64,000 bases of DNA, from the NCBI GenBank assembly GCA_015490195.1, contig WFYG01000019.1:55305-119304 (forward strand), given 5' to 3'. Origin of the DNA: Thermovibrio sp. Lineage in GTDB: Bacteria > Aquificota > Aquificia > Desulfurobacteriales > Desulfurobacteriaceae. A program made the position numbers and the translations under genes. The stretch's first letter is position 1; each line of letters starts with the position of its first letter. The notes under the pieces are model-generated. The model saw nothing but the letters and a program-made list of their open reading frames with translations. It was not told the DNA's origin and ran no database searches. Positions 54,977-64,000 of the stretch are shown piece by piece.

Positions 54977-56346
54977 TTTCCTGCAATTCTCTCTGCAGTT
55001 TCCTCTGCAAGTTTTGTGCAGTCGTTAACTCCGACTCCCCTGTAGGCATTTGAGCAAAAGTGCAAGTTCCCCAGCTTCTCTCCAATCTCAAATATTCTGT
55101 CAACTCTCTCACAGTGGCCTAAAGTGTAATGGGGAATTCCCTTCTCGTGTTTAAAGACCTTAACCATCTCGGGGTAGTGGCGGATCTTCATTATCCGGCG
55201 GAGCTCCTTAAGAGCAATTTCTGTCAGCTCTTCTTCTGGAAGAAGTGCAAACTCAGGCTGGCGGGCCCCTCCAATCATTACCCTGATAAGGGCTTTACCC
55301 TCTGGAGCTCTGTTTGGAAATACTGAGCTGTCCCAGAGAGCTCCCAAAATCTTCCTTCCCTCGCTCCGTGGAACTAAAAATCCAAAGCCGTCAAGGTCGT
55401 GCCCCAATCCTTTCTTCTGGAATCCTAAAGCGACAACGGAAATTGGCGAGTACTCAATTTCAGAGAGGAGTTTGGGGAGCTCCCCATCAACCTCTTTTAG
55501 AATTTCGGCTGCTGCGTAGGCAGGAGTTGATACAACAAGGTGGTCAAACTCCTCTGTAAACTCATTATCTCCCTCTTTCCAGCTAACCAGCCAGCCCTTG
55601 CCAGACTTTTCAACCTTTTCAACAGAAACTCCCGTATGGAGCTCCTCTTTTAGCTCTTTAGATAGTGCATTTATCAGGTCTTTTGTTCCGCCGATGAATG
55701 AGGTTAAAACTCCTCCGGGGCCTGCAGGGCCAGACGAACTCTTTCCGCTCTTTTTTGCCTCTTTCATTTTTGCTATTAGACCCTTTATGAGGCCTCCGTA
55801 CTGTTTCTCTAAGTTATAGATGGCAGGAAAGGCAGCCTTTAAGCTCATTCTATCTGGGTCTCCGGCAAATATGCCGGCAACCATAGGGTCTAAGAGTTTC
55901 TCTAAGGCTTCCTCTCCAAGTCTCCTCCTTGCAAAGTCTCCGAGGGTTTCATCTGAATCGTCTTTTTTGGGGGGAACAAAGAACTCCCCAACGAGCCTCA
56001 GTTTTCCTTTCCACGAGAGTAAGTAACTTGAAAGGAACGCTATGGGATTCTCTGGAAGCCTTACAAGTCTTCCGTTTGTGTATATGAAGCGCTTTCTGGC
56101 TTTGTCGGAACTCCTGTAGAGCCTATCCTCAATTCCAAGGGCTTTTACAAGGTTCAAGGTATAGGGTTTTCCGTCTAAAAAACCGTTGGGACCCGCCTCT
56201 ACAATGTAACCCTTTTCGTAAAGGGTTTTCATCTTCCCGCCAGGCTCAGAATCCTTTTCCAGAACGGTTACTTCAACTCTTTTCCGTTTCAGATAGAACG
56301 CAACCGAAAGGCCTGAAACGCCGGCTCCGAGAACGCAAACCCTCAT
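54973..56346 (-). CDS. hemY: Protoporphyrinogen oxidase (HemY type)
   Basis: A 457-residue FAD enzyme. The dinucleotide fold is VLGAGVSGLSVAFYLKRK then VLEKDSEPGGKMKT at the N-terminus, and CSNAYRGVGVNDC near the C-terminus is the second FAD contact. DPMVAGIFAGDPDRMSLKAAFP matches HemY/HemG of aerobic type. It oxidises protoporphyrinogen (or coproporphyrinogen) before iron insertion. hemH lies 18 nt upstream. Confidence 0.9.
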   Translation of the reverse strand: MRVCVLGAGVSGLSVAFYLKRKRVEVTVLEKDSEPGGKMKTLYEKGYIVEAGPNGFLDGKPYTLNLVKALGIEDRLYRSSDKARKRFIYTNGRLVRLPENPIAFLSSYLLSWKGKLRLVGEFFVPPKKDDSDETLGDFARRRLGEEALEKLLDPMVAGIFAGDPDRMSLKAAFPAIYNLEKQYGGLIKGLIAKMKEAKKSGKSSSGPAGPGGVLTSFIGGTKDLINALSKELKEELHTGVSVEKVEKSGKGWLVSWKEGDNEFTEEFDHLVVSTPAYAAAEILKEVDGELPKLLSEIEYSPISVVALGFQKKGLGHDLDGFGFLVPRSEGRKILGALWDSSVFPNRAPEGKALIRVMIGGARQPEFALLPEEELTEIALKELRRIMKIRHYPEMVKVFKHEKGIPHYTLGHCERVDRIFEIGEKLGNLHFCSNAYRGVGVNDCTKLAEETAERIAGK

Positions 56347-56364
56347 ACTCTCTCCTTTAGTAAA

Positions 56365-57300
56365 TTATTCTTTTCTCAATTTATCAATCTCTCCTGAAAT
56401 TGCACGGATAAGGAAGGGATGCCTGTGGTCAAGTTTTACCCTTTTATAATTCAGCCTTAAATCTTTAGCAACCTGACCATATTCAATATCAAGCTCGTAG
56501 AGGGTTTCTATATGCTCAGAAACAAAGCTGATGGGAAAAACGACAACGTTTTTAAATCCCCTTTCCTTTATCCGGTGGAGCTCCTCCTCAGTTGAAGGCT
56601 CCAGCCACTCTATTGGTCCTACTTTGCTCTGGTAGGAGATTCTGTAGCTAAACTGAGGGAAGGCTTTCATAACTTCTTTAACGGTTGACTCAACCTCTTT
56701 CGGGTAAGGGTCTTTTTTCTCCTTAACAAAGTACTTGGGTAAACTATGGGCTGAGAAGAGAACGGCCGTCTCTTCAGGGTTTAAGGAGGAGAGCTCCCCC
56801 TTCAGAAGTTCCCTTATCCACTGAATATAGTTAGGGTTTAGAGTCCACGATCTAACATGTTTTACCTCTATCTTCCCTTTAAGGAGCCTTTCAACGTCTC
56901 TTATACAGGCGCCAACGGTTCCGTAGGAAAACTGGGGGTAAAGGGTTACATGGTAGATTCTGTTGAAACCGTTTTCGGTTATCTTGCGTGCTGTTTTCTC
57001 AAGGAGAGGCTCAGAGTAGAGCATTCCCACAAAGGTCTTCAGTCCCGTCTCTTTTTCAATCAATTCTGCCTGTTCCAGAGAGTTGGCGACTAACGGGCTT
57101 CCTCCTCCAATTGCCTCGTACTGGGGCTTTACTTTTGGAGTTCTGAAAGTTGCTATCAGGTAGGCAAGAGGTTTCTGGAGAAAAGGAGGAACACCAAAAT
57201 TTATAAGGTCTCTGTCTGCGAAGAGCCTGTAGAGGAAGGGTTTTATCTCTTCTGTTTTAGAGGGAGCTCCCATGTACGTTATCAAAACTGCTTCTTTCAT
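56365..57300 (-). CDS. hemH: Ferrochelatase
   Basis: A 311-residue enzyme inserting iron into protoporphyrin IX or coproporphyrin III. LITYMGAPSK at the start, YHVTLYPQFSYGTVGACI, VLFSAHSLPKYFVK (metal-site His) and the late VVVFPISFVSEHIETLYELD are the family motifs. It ends 18 nt before hemY, and yjbQ lies adjacent upstream. The pair marks a haem-making organism. Confidence 0.94.
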   Translation of the reverse strand: MKEAVLITYMGAPSKTEEIKPFLYRLFADRDLINFGVPPFLQKPLAYLIATFRTPKVKPQYEAIGGGSPLVANSLEQAELIEKETGLKTFVGMLYSEPLLEKTARKITENGFNRIYHVTLYPQFSYGTVGACIRDVERLLKGKIEVKHVRSWTLNPNYIQWIRELLKGELSSLNPEETAVLFSAHSLPKYFVKEKKDPYPKEVESTVKEVMKAFPQFSYRISYQSKVGPIEWLEPSTEEELHRIKERGFKNVVVFPISFVSEHIETLYELDIEYGQVAKDLRLNYKRVKLDHRHPFLIRAISGEIDKLRKE

Positions 57301-57714
57301 TTACTCTCCAATGATTTTTATTATCACCCTCTTTGGCCTCTGACCGTCAAACTCAGCGTAGAAGATCTCCTGCCATGGGCCTAAATCAAGTTCTCCGTTA
57401 GTCATTGGAAGAACAACCTGAAGGTGGACTAAGAGGTTCTTAAGATGGGCATCTCCGTTGTCTTCTCCCGTTCTGTGGTGTTTGTAGTCTGGCTTAAAGG
57501 GAGCCAATCTTTCCAACCATTCCCATATATCCTCGTGTAAGCCTTCCTCGTCATCCTGAATGATAACGGCAGCCGTGAGGTGCATCGCAGAGACGAGGCA
57601 GAGCCCCTCTTTAACACCGGACTTTTTTACCGCTTCCTTAACAGTGTCGGTTATCCTGATGAGGTCTCTTCTCCTCTCCGTATTAAAGGTTAAATACTCT
57701 GTGTAAGACTTCAT
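57301..57714 (-). CDS. YjbQ/UPF0047 family protein
   Basis: A 137-residue beta-sandwich protein. [35 protein letters not shown] and [18 protein letters not shown] are the conserved segments, with His residues likely to bind metal. Some homologues complement thiamine phosphate synthase; the true role is unsettled. A 28-nt leader with its ribosome site is almost the same as that of purF. Confidence 0.88.
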   Translation of the reverse strand: MKSYTEYLTFNTERRRDLIRITDTVKEAVKKSGVKEGLCLVSAMHLTAAVIIQDDEEGLHEDIWEWLERLAPFKPDYKHHRTGEDNGDAHLKNLLVHLQVVLPMTNGELDLGPWQEIFYAEFDGQRPKRVIIKIIGE

Positions 57715-57787
57715 ATCTCCTCCCTACCAAAGTTTGAAAATGATACTACAGTGAAATAGTTTTTAAGAAAAAAACAAGGAGGAGAAG

Positions 57788-58372
57788 ATGTACAGCGTTG
57801 CAGTAATAGGCGGAGGAGTTGCAGGACTTTCCTGTGCCCTGACGTTAGCAGACGGAGCAAAGCGGTTTGATTTTGCAAAAGGAAAGAAATTCTTAGTTGT
57901 TGACAACGGGAGCTCCGACGTTCTAAAGGCGGTTCTCAACAACGTTCCTGGAGTAAAAAAGGGGACAACAGGAGAGGAGTACCTGGAGTTCTTAAAGGCT
58001 CAGGTTGAAGAGTTTGAAGACGTTAACTTAGTTGAAGGAGAGGTTTCTGAGGTATCCGGTTCAAAGGGGAAGTTTAAAATTGTTCTCTCTGACGGAAGGG
58101 AGTTTGAGGCAGATTTAGTCGTTTTCGCAACCGGTTTCCACTCATTTGATATAAAAACAGACCTTGTTGAAGTTGTCCCTCACCCCCGCTCTCCAAGGCC
58201 CGGGAAAATTGCGCTAAAACCAAAGGCAGAAGGTGTTTACGTTGCAGGACTTGCAGCCGGAGAGATAACGATGGTTGCAGTTGCAGCCGGAAGCGGAGTT
58301 GACGTCGCCTGCGAAATACTCTCTGAGTGGGCAGGAAAGGTTGTTGTAGGCCACGACAGGATACAGGGGTAG
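57788..58372 (+). CDS. Minimal FAD protein related to thioredoxin reductase
   Basis: A 194-residue protein. The FAD fold VAVIGGGVAGLSCALTLADG opens it and YVAGLAAGEITMVAVAAGSG closes it, the same framing as thioredoxin reductase. The NADPH domain and the CxxC redox pair are both missing, halving the normal 310 residues; VFATGFHSFD supplies the middle FAD loop. Electron donor and acceptor are unknown. GGAGGAG precedes the ATG, and a hairpin lies at its stop. Confidence 0.75.
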   Translation: MYSVAVIGGGVAGLSCALTLADGAKRFDFAKGKKFLVVDNGSSDVLKAVLNNVPGVKKGTTGEEYLEFLKAQVEEFEDVNLVEGEVSEVSGSKGKFKIVLSDGREFEADLVVFATGFHSFDIKTDLVEVVPHPRSPRPGKIALKPKAEGVYVAGLAAGEITMVAVAAGSGVDVACEILSEWAGKVVVGHDRIQG

Positions 58373-58384
58373 CTCTGCTACCCC
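58366..58384. terminator. Hairpin between convergent genes
   Basis: GGGGTAG and CTACCCC pair perfectly around CTCTG, covering the stop of the FAD gene and ending 1 nt before the stop of the convergent GGCT gene. No T-run follows, so termination is only likely, not certain. Confidence 0.5.
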
Positions 58385-58385
58385 C

Positions 58386-58799
58386 TCACATCTTCAGGAA
58401 GTTTTTCAGAAACTCTCTCCAGTTCCCGAATGGAACCTCTGTAAAGTCCAGATCTTCAACCAGCATAGGGTTGAGAACGTAAACCCACGCTTCTACAAAC
58501 TCGTTCATAGGTATGAGCCTTACAGGTTTTAATTTCCTTATGTAGAAACTCTCTTCCGGAAAGAGCTCGTTGAACTCCTCAAAGAGGTCAATGGCTTTAA
58601 GGGTAAGTTCATCTACCCTGTAGACCTCTCCAAATACAGTTCCCTCTCCCTCAATAACCCCGGGAAAGCCGTCCCTCAGGTGGACGAGCTTTGCACCGTA
58701 TAAAACGCCGTGGGAAACCAAAGGGGAATCAATCAGAAAGGTATGGGCAGAAAGACCGTTCATTAAGGTTCCGTAGACAAAGAGGAGCTGGTAGCTCAC
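58386..58799 (-). CDS. Gamma-glutamylcyclotransferase-like protein
   Basis: A 137-residue GGCT-fold protein. LLFVYGTLMNGLSAHTFL at the N-terminus is the substrate loop, and the Glu in FEEFNELFPEESF takes the catalytic position. Such proteins cleave gamma-glutamyl amides or act on side-chain amines. It lies 9 nt after gyrB in the same direction. Confidence 0.82.
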   Translation of the reverse strand: MSYQLLFVYGTLMNGLSAHTFLIDSPLVSHGVLYGAKLVHLRDGFPGVIEGEGTVFGEVYRVDELTLKAIDLFEEFNELFPEESFYIRKLKPVRLIPMNEFVEAWVYVLNPMLVEDLDFTEVPFGNWREFLKNFLKM

Positions 58800-58808
58800 A
58801 GCTCCTCC

Positions 58809-61223
<2,415 letters not shown>

Positions 61224-61256
61224 TTATCCCCTCTTTTCTCTGTTTTTCCCGGTTCA

Positions 61257-61262
61257 ATTATA
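61257..61262 (-). promoter_or_regulatory. gyrB -10 candidate
   Basis: A perfect TATAAT on the minus strand, 34 nt before the gyrB ATG. A 17-nt spacer would put the -35 at ACCATC, a poor match. The left arm of the 22-nt inverted repeat begins 3 nt further upstream and fills the spacer. Confidence 0.5.
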
Positions 61263-61264
61263 CA

Positions 61265-61286
61265 GGCTGGTGCCCCGCCGATGGTT
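61265..61286. repeat. Left arm of 22-nt inverted repeat
   Basis: GGCTGGTGCCCCGCC (61265-61279) plus seven imperfect bases. It is the exact reverse complement over its first 15 nt of the right arm at 61923-61937. It overlaps the stop codon of the Rad52-like gene and the gyrB promoter. Confidence 0.9.
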
Positions 61287-61887
61287 AACTAACTTTCCTC
61301 TTAGCTATCAGTTCCTCTATAATTTTTGATGCCCTTTCAGAGGTGAGGCGGTTGAAGTTGAGCTTGGAGATGTCTGTTCCCGTCTCCTGAGCAAGCTTTC
61401 TGATAAACTCTACCTGCTTTGCAGTTGCCTTCACCTCTTTTTTCTCCTGCTCTTTTTGGGGCAGGAGTTCTTTAAGTTCTCCTCTGTAAGCTTTCCTTCC
61501 AATTGAGAAGAGTGAGAGACCTTTCTGGATTGCATCTGTAACGGCTCCCTTAAGGGCATCTCCAGGTGTGTAGTTCTCACTTCCGCCAAAAACTTCTTTT
61601 GCAGATCCTCTGTCTACCACCCAGAGCCTCAGCTTAACGTAGGCGAGGAAGCGAGTCTCTCCTTTTTTGTTCTCAACTTTTTCTACAGAGTGGTCAAGAA
61701 CTTCGTATCCCCAGCTGTTTGCTCCAACAACTTGATTGAGGGCGTCTATAACGAACTGGGGCTTGTAGCCGAACAGCGTTCTTCCCCTTCCGGGGACTTC
61801 CTGAACAGCGGGAGCTCCCTCTTTTTCTAAAATAGAGTCAATTTTTTCTACAATAGTCTCCCAGTAATTGGCATTCTGCTTTGCCAT
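61285..61887 (-). CDS. Rad52/22-like single-strand annealing protein
   Basis: A 200-residue protein. Residues about 35-130 resemble the Rad52/22 core: YKPQFVIDALNQVVGANSWG, YVKLRLWV and PGDALKGAVTDAIQKGLSLF, the last being the typical late helix. The C-terminal 45 residues (TAKQVEFIRKLAQETGTD...) match a small helical tail seen on phage and archaeal annealing proteins. It would anneal complementary DNA strands. It stands alone between gyrB and an ABC binding-protein gene, with an inverted repeat on each side. GGAGG lies 5 nt before the ATG. Confidence 0.75.
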   Translation of the reverse strand: MAKQNANYWETIVEKIDSILEKEGAPAVQEVPGRGRTLFGYKPQFVIDALNQVVGANSWGYEVLDHSVEKVENKKGETRFLAYVKLRLWVVDRGSAKEVFGGSENYTPGDALKGAVTDAIQKGLSLFSIGRKAYRGELKELLPQKEQEKKEVKATAKQVEFIRKLAQETGTDISKLNFNRLTSERASKIIEELIAKRKVS

Positions 61888-61915
61888 TGAAACCTCCGAA
61901 TTTGGTTAGGAGAGG

Positions 61916-61937
61916 AACGATTGGCGGGGCACCAGCC
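61916..61937. repeat. Right arm of 22-nt inverted repeat
   Basis: AACGATT then GGCGGGGCACCAGCC (61923-61937), pairing with the left arm in 20 of 22 positions. It lies in the 5' leader of the Rad52-like gene. No target-site duplication is visible outside the arms. Confidence 0.9.
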
Positions 61938-61949
61938 AATATTTGACTA

Positions 61950-61975
61950 TCCTAAATTTAGGAATTTCCTATAGG
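61950..61975. promoter_or_regulatory. Palindromes in the rad52-like/binding-protein gap
   Basis: TCCTAAATTTAGGA (61950-61963) and CCTATAGG (61968-61975) are both perfect palindromes, 4 nt apart, in the divergent promoter region. They could be operator sites for one or both genes. Confidence 0.4.
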
Positions 61976-61995
61976 TTTTCAATAGGAGAAAAGCC

Positions 61996-63789
61996 TTGAA
62001 TAACAATGGTTTTACAGCCGATAGGAGAACTCTTTTAAAGTTACTGATATTCGGGGGAGCTCTCTCCCTGACTCCCTTTGCCGTTCCAATTCTCTACCCG
62101 GAGCCAAGAGCTAAAAAGAAACACTTTGAGATTGGGAAGAGAGTTGACCTTGAAAAGGCTGAGTTCCTTCCGGGAGTTTACGGGGGAACTCTATACACGG
62201 CAACATCTTCAGACCCGAAAACTTTTAACTTGGTTCTTGCAAACGAAACCTCATCAACCGAGGCGGTTGGAGAGCTCTTTGAGGGGTTAACAGACGTTGA
62301 CCTGAAAACCTTAAAGCCCAGGGGAGCTCTATCAAAATCGTGGGAGTTTAGAGAGGGCGGTTTAAGGTGGATTTTCCACCTGAGGGAAAAGGTCTTCTGG
62401 TTTGACGGAAAGCCCTTCACCGCAGACGATGTCGTTTTCACATTTAACAGAATCTACTTCAACCCGAAAATTCCCAACTCAACAAAGGACTCCTTTATGG
62501 TGAGGGGGGAGCTCCCCAAAGTCAGGAAAATTGACACAATGACAGTTGAGTTCATTCTTCCTCTTCCCTTTGCCCCACTCCTCTACTCCCTCTCAGCTCC
62601 CATCTTCCCAAAACACGTTGTTGAGGAAGCCGTTGAAAGAGGAAAGTTTATGGAGTTCTGGACAGTCTCAACTCCACCGGAAAAGCTCATAGGAACGGGA
62701 CCTTACAGATTAGTTAAATATCTTCCCGGACAGTATCTGATTTACGAGAGAAACAGACGATACTGGAAGTTTGACGATTGGAACAAAAGGCTTCCCTACA
62801 TAGAGAAAAAAGTAAAGGCGATACTGCCAGACCAGAATACCCAGCTTTTAAGGTTTAAAGCAGGAGAGCTTGACTTCTACGGCGTTAGGGGAGACGACTA
62901 TCCGGAGCTCAAAAAGGGAGAGGAAAAAGGAAACTACACAATCTACAACTTAGGCCCTTCTCTAACGGCAGACTTTATCTGCTTCAACCAGAAAAGAGGA
63001 ACAATACCGGATTGGAAGCTAAAACTATTCAGGAACAGGCTTTTCAGGTGGGCAATTTCCCACTCGGTAGACAGGAAAGGAATAATACTCACGGTTTACA
63101 ACGGGCTGGGATACCCGGTCTACGCCCCCGTTACGCCGGCTAACAAACTCTACTGGGACCCAAACTACCCCAAATTCCCCTATAACCTGAAAAAGGCTAA
63201 ACAGCTCCTTGAGGCGATAGGCCTTAAAGACAGAAATGGAGACGGATGGCTTGAAACTCCAGACGGACACAGGGTTGAGTTTAATCTGCTGACAAACTCA
63301 AACAACCCTGCAAGGGTTCAGACTGGTGCAATTCTGAAATACGACCTTAAAAGAATTGGAATAAAGGTTAACTTCCAGCCCTTAGACTTTAACAACCTTG
63401 TTGAAAAGCTCCTCCACACCCACGACTTTGACGCCGTAATAATCGGATTAACAGGCTCAATAGACCCGAACGGCGGGAAGAACGTCTGGATGAGCAGTGG
63501 GGAGCTCCACATGTGGAATCCAAACCAGAAAAAGCCGGAAACAGAGTGGGAAGCAGAGGTTGACAGGCTCTTTGAAGAGGCTGCAACAACTTTAGACTTT
63601 AAAAAGAGGGTAGAACTCTACAAGAAAGCCTACTACATAATAACTTACCAGCAACCGTTAATCTACATAGCGGCACCGCTAGTTTTAGAAGCAGCAAGGA
63701 ACAGGGTAAAGAACTACTACCCAACAGTTTGGGGAACATACGAGCCGGAAAGGATGTTTATAAAACCTAATGGAAAAAGAACTTCTTAA
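61996..63789 (+). CDS. Family 5 extracellular solute-binding protein (oligopeptide type)
   Basis: A 597-residue binding protein with a Tat-like signal: DRRTLLKLLIFGGALSLTPF, twin Arg followed by a hydrophobic stretch. FEGLTDVDLKTLKPRGALSKSW and GTGPYRLVKYLPGQYLIYERN are typical of the SBP_bac_5 family. It starts at TTG with AGGAG upstream. It would deliver oligopeptides or another large solute to an ABC importer. No permease or ATPase gene is seen; the downstream frame is on the other strand. Confidence 0.88.
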   Translation: MNNNGFTADRRTLLKLLIFGGALSLTPFAVPILYPEPRAKKKHFEIGKRVDLEKAEFLPGVYGGTLYTATSSDPKTFNLVLANETSSTEAVGELFEGLTDVDLKTLKPRGALSKSWEFREGGLRWIFHLREKVFWFDGKPFTADDVVFTFNRIYFNPKIPNSTKDSFMVRGELPKVRKIDTMTVEFILPLPFAPLLYSLSAPIFPKHVVEEAVERGKFMEFWTVSTPPEKLIGTGPYRLVKYLPGQYLIYERNRRYWKFDDWNKRLPYIEKKVKAILPDQNTQLLRFKAGELDFYGVRGDDYPELKKGEEKGNYTIYNLGPSLTADFICFNQKRGTIPDWKLKLFRNRLFRWAISHSVDRKGIILTVYNGLGYPVYAPVTPANKLYWDPNYPKFPYNLKKAKQLLEAIGLKDRNGDGWLETPDGHRVEFNLLTNSNNPARVQTGAILKYDLKRIGIKVNFQPLDFNNLVEKLLHTHDFDAVIIGLTGSIDPNGGKNVWMSSGELHMWNPNQKKPETEWEAEVDRLFEEAATTLDFKKRVELYKKAYYIITYQQPLIYIAAPLVLEAARNRVKNYYPTVWGTYEPERMFIKPNGKRTS

Positions 63790-63904
63790 TCAGATAAGTA
63801 GAGACACCAACTTCAATGACCTTTGCAGTTATTGAATAGATAACAAGCTTCCTTTTTGGAACCTTCTTCAACCGAGCATAAAGGCTTTTTATTCTTTCCT
63901 TCAA
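63767..63904 (-). CDS. 45-aa basic protein, uncertain
   Basis: TTG at 63904, GGAGG four nt upstream, 45 codons, stop at 63767. MKERIKSLYARLKKVPKRKL then VIYSITAKVIEVGVSTYLIK and a KFFFH end: a strongly basic start followed by a moderately hydrophobic stretch. It overlaps the end of the binding-protein gene by 23 nt tail to tail. No family recognised; the ribosome site is the main reason to list it. Confidence 0.4.
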   Translation of the reverse strand: MKERIKSLYARLKKVPKRKLVIYSITAKVIEVGVSTYLIKKFFFH

Positions 63905-64000
63905 CTGTCCTCCAATTTAGAAAGTAGACAATTAAATATAGTCCCAAAGAACTAAAGTTTATGGAAACAAAAATCGTTTAAATCCCACTAGTTCAGATAA
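63905..64000. other. Window end, nothing recognised
   Basis: An AT-rich stretch without a reading frame or repeat that I can support. It presumably holds the promoter of the 45-aa frame and of a gene beyond the window. Confidence 0.4.

Noticed and set aside
61265..61937. Insertion sequence around the Rad52-like gene
   Set aside because: Inverted repeats are present but there is no transposase and no target-site duplication, so it cannot be called an IS.

Overview
The window looks like the chromosome of a thermophilic, probably chemolithotrophic bacterium of the Aquificota, most likely Desulfurobacteriales (Desulfurobacterium/Thermovibrio type). This is inferred from gene content and style: three GH57 amylases or branching enzymes in place of GH13 enzymes, a B12-dependent class II ribonucleotide reductase, a very short MutL, densely packed operons with 1-20 nt overlaps, frequent TTG/GTG starts and strong GGAGG ribosome sites. 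No rRNA is present. Coding density is very high except at 40.8-42.0 kb (CRISPR), 52.4-52.9 kb (recombination scar) and the right end.

Layout: (1) 1-6.5 kb, minus strand: a surface-glycan sulfation block (partial glycosyltransferase, sulfotransferase, polyprenyl-phosphate sugar transferase, ATP sulfurylase, APS kinase, SLC13-type anion transporter, PAP phosphatase). Together these could import sulfate, make PAPS, sulfate a glycan and recycle PAP. (2) 6.5-15.2 kb, minus: pilC-pilT, uppP, thiL, two lipoproteins (one a clostripain-type protease), nrdJ, fabD. (3) 15.4-15.8 kb, plus: a small HTH protein and a 32-aa membrane peptide. (4) 15.8-33.7 kb, minus: a long gluconeogenesis/alpha-glucan operon (ppsA, D-2-hydroxyacid dehydrogenase, pgi, cfa, nucleotidyltransferase-phosphohexomutase fusion, three GH57 enzymes, galT-like, glgA, DUF4912, ROK kinase). 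(5) 33.8-40.0 kb, plus: mutL, NCS2 permease, htpX, ClC channel, coaBC, convergent with rlmB. (6) 40.8-41.95 kb: AT-rich non-coding DNA with a four-repeat orphan CRISPR array and a candidate leader promoter. (7) 42.0-47.5 kb, minus: thrS-infC-rpmI-rplT and ftsL-like-ftsI. (8) 47.5-52.1 kb: tRNA-Arg, divergent purF/purC, trpS, a 30-aa membrane peptide, ribD. (9) 52.1-52.9 kb: truncated helicase N-terminus, a diverged second copy of the purB 3' end and two tiny membrane genes. (10) 52.9-57.7 kb, minus: yjbQ-hemH-hemY-mntA-hepT-purB, a HEPN/MNT toxin-antitoxin pair translationally coupled inside a housekeeping operon. (11) 57.8-64 kb: short FAD protein, GGCT-like protein, gyrB, a Rad52-like annealing protein flanked by a 22-nt inverted repeat, and an orphan oligopeptide-type binding protein.

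The most unusual whole-window signal is an over-represented perfect palindrome, GGAGCTCC: about 55 copies by hand count where about one is expected. It occurs in all three codon frames and is sparse or absent in the first 9 kb, the CRISPR region and the ribosomal-protein operon. It behaves like a highly iterated palindrome such as cyanobacterial HIP1. Other observations worth checking are the inverted-repeat-flanked Rad52-like cassette, the purB 3' end duplication scar, and an AUC start codon for infC.
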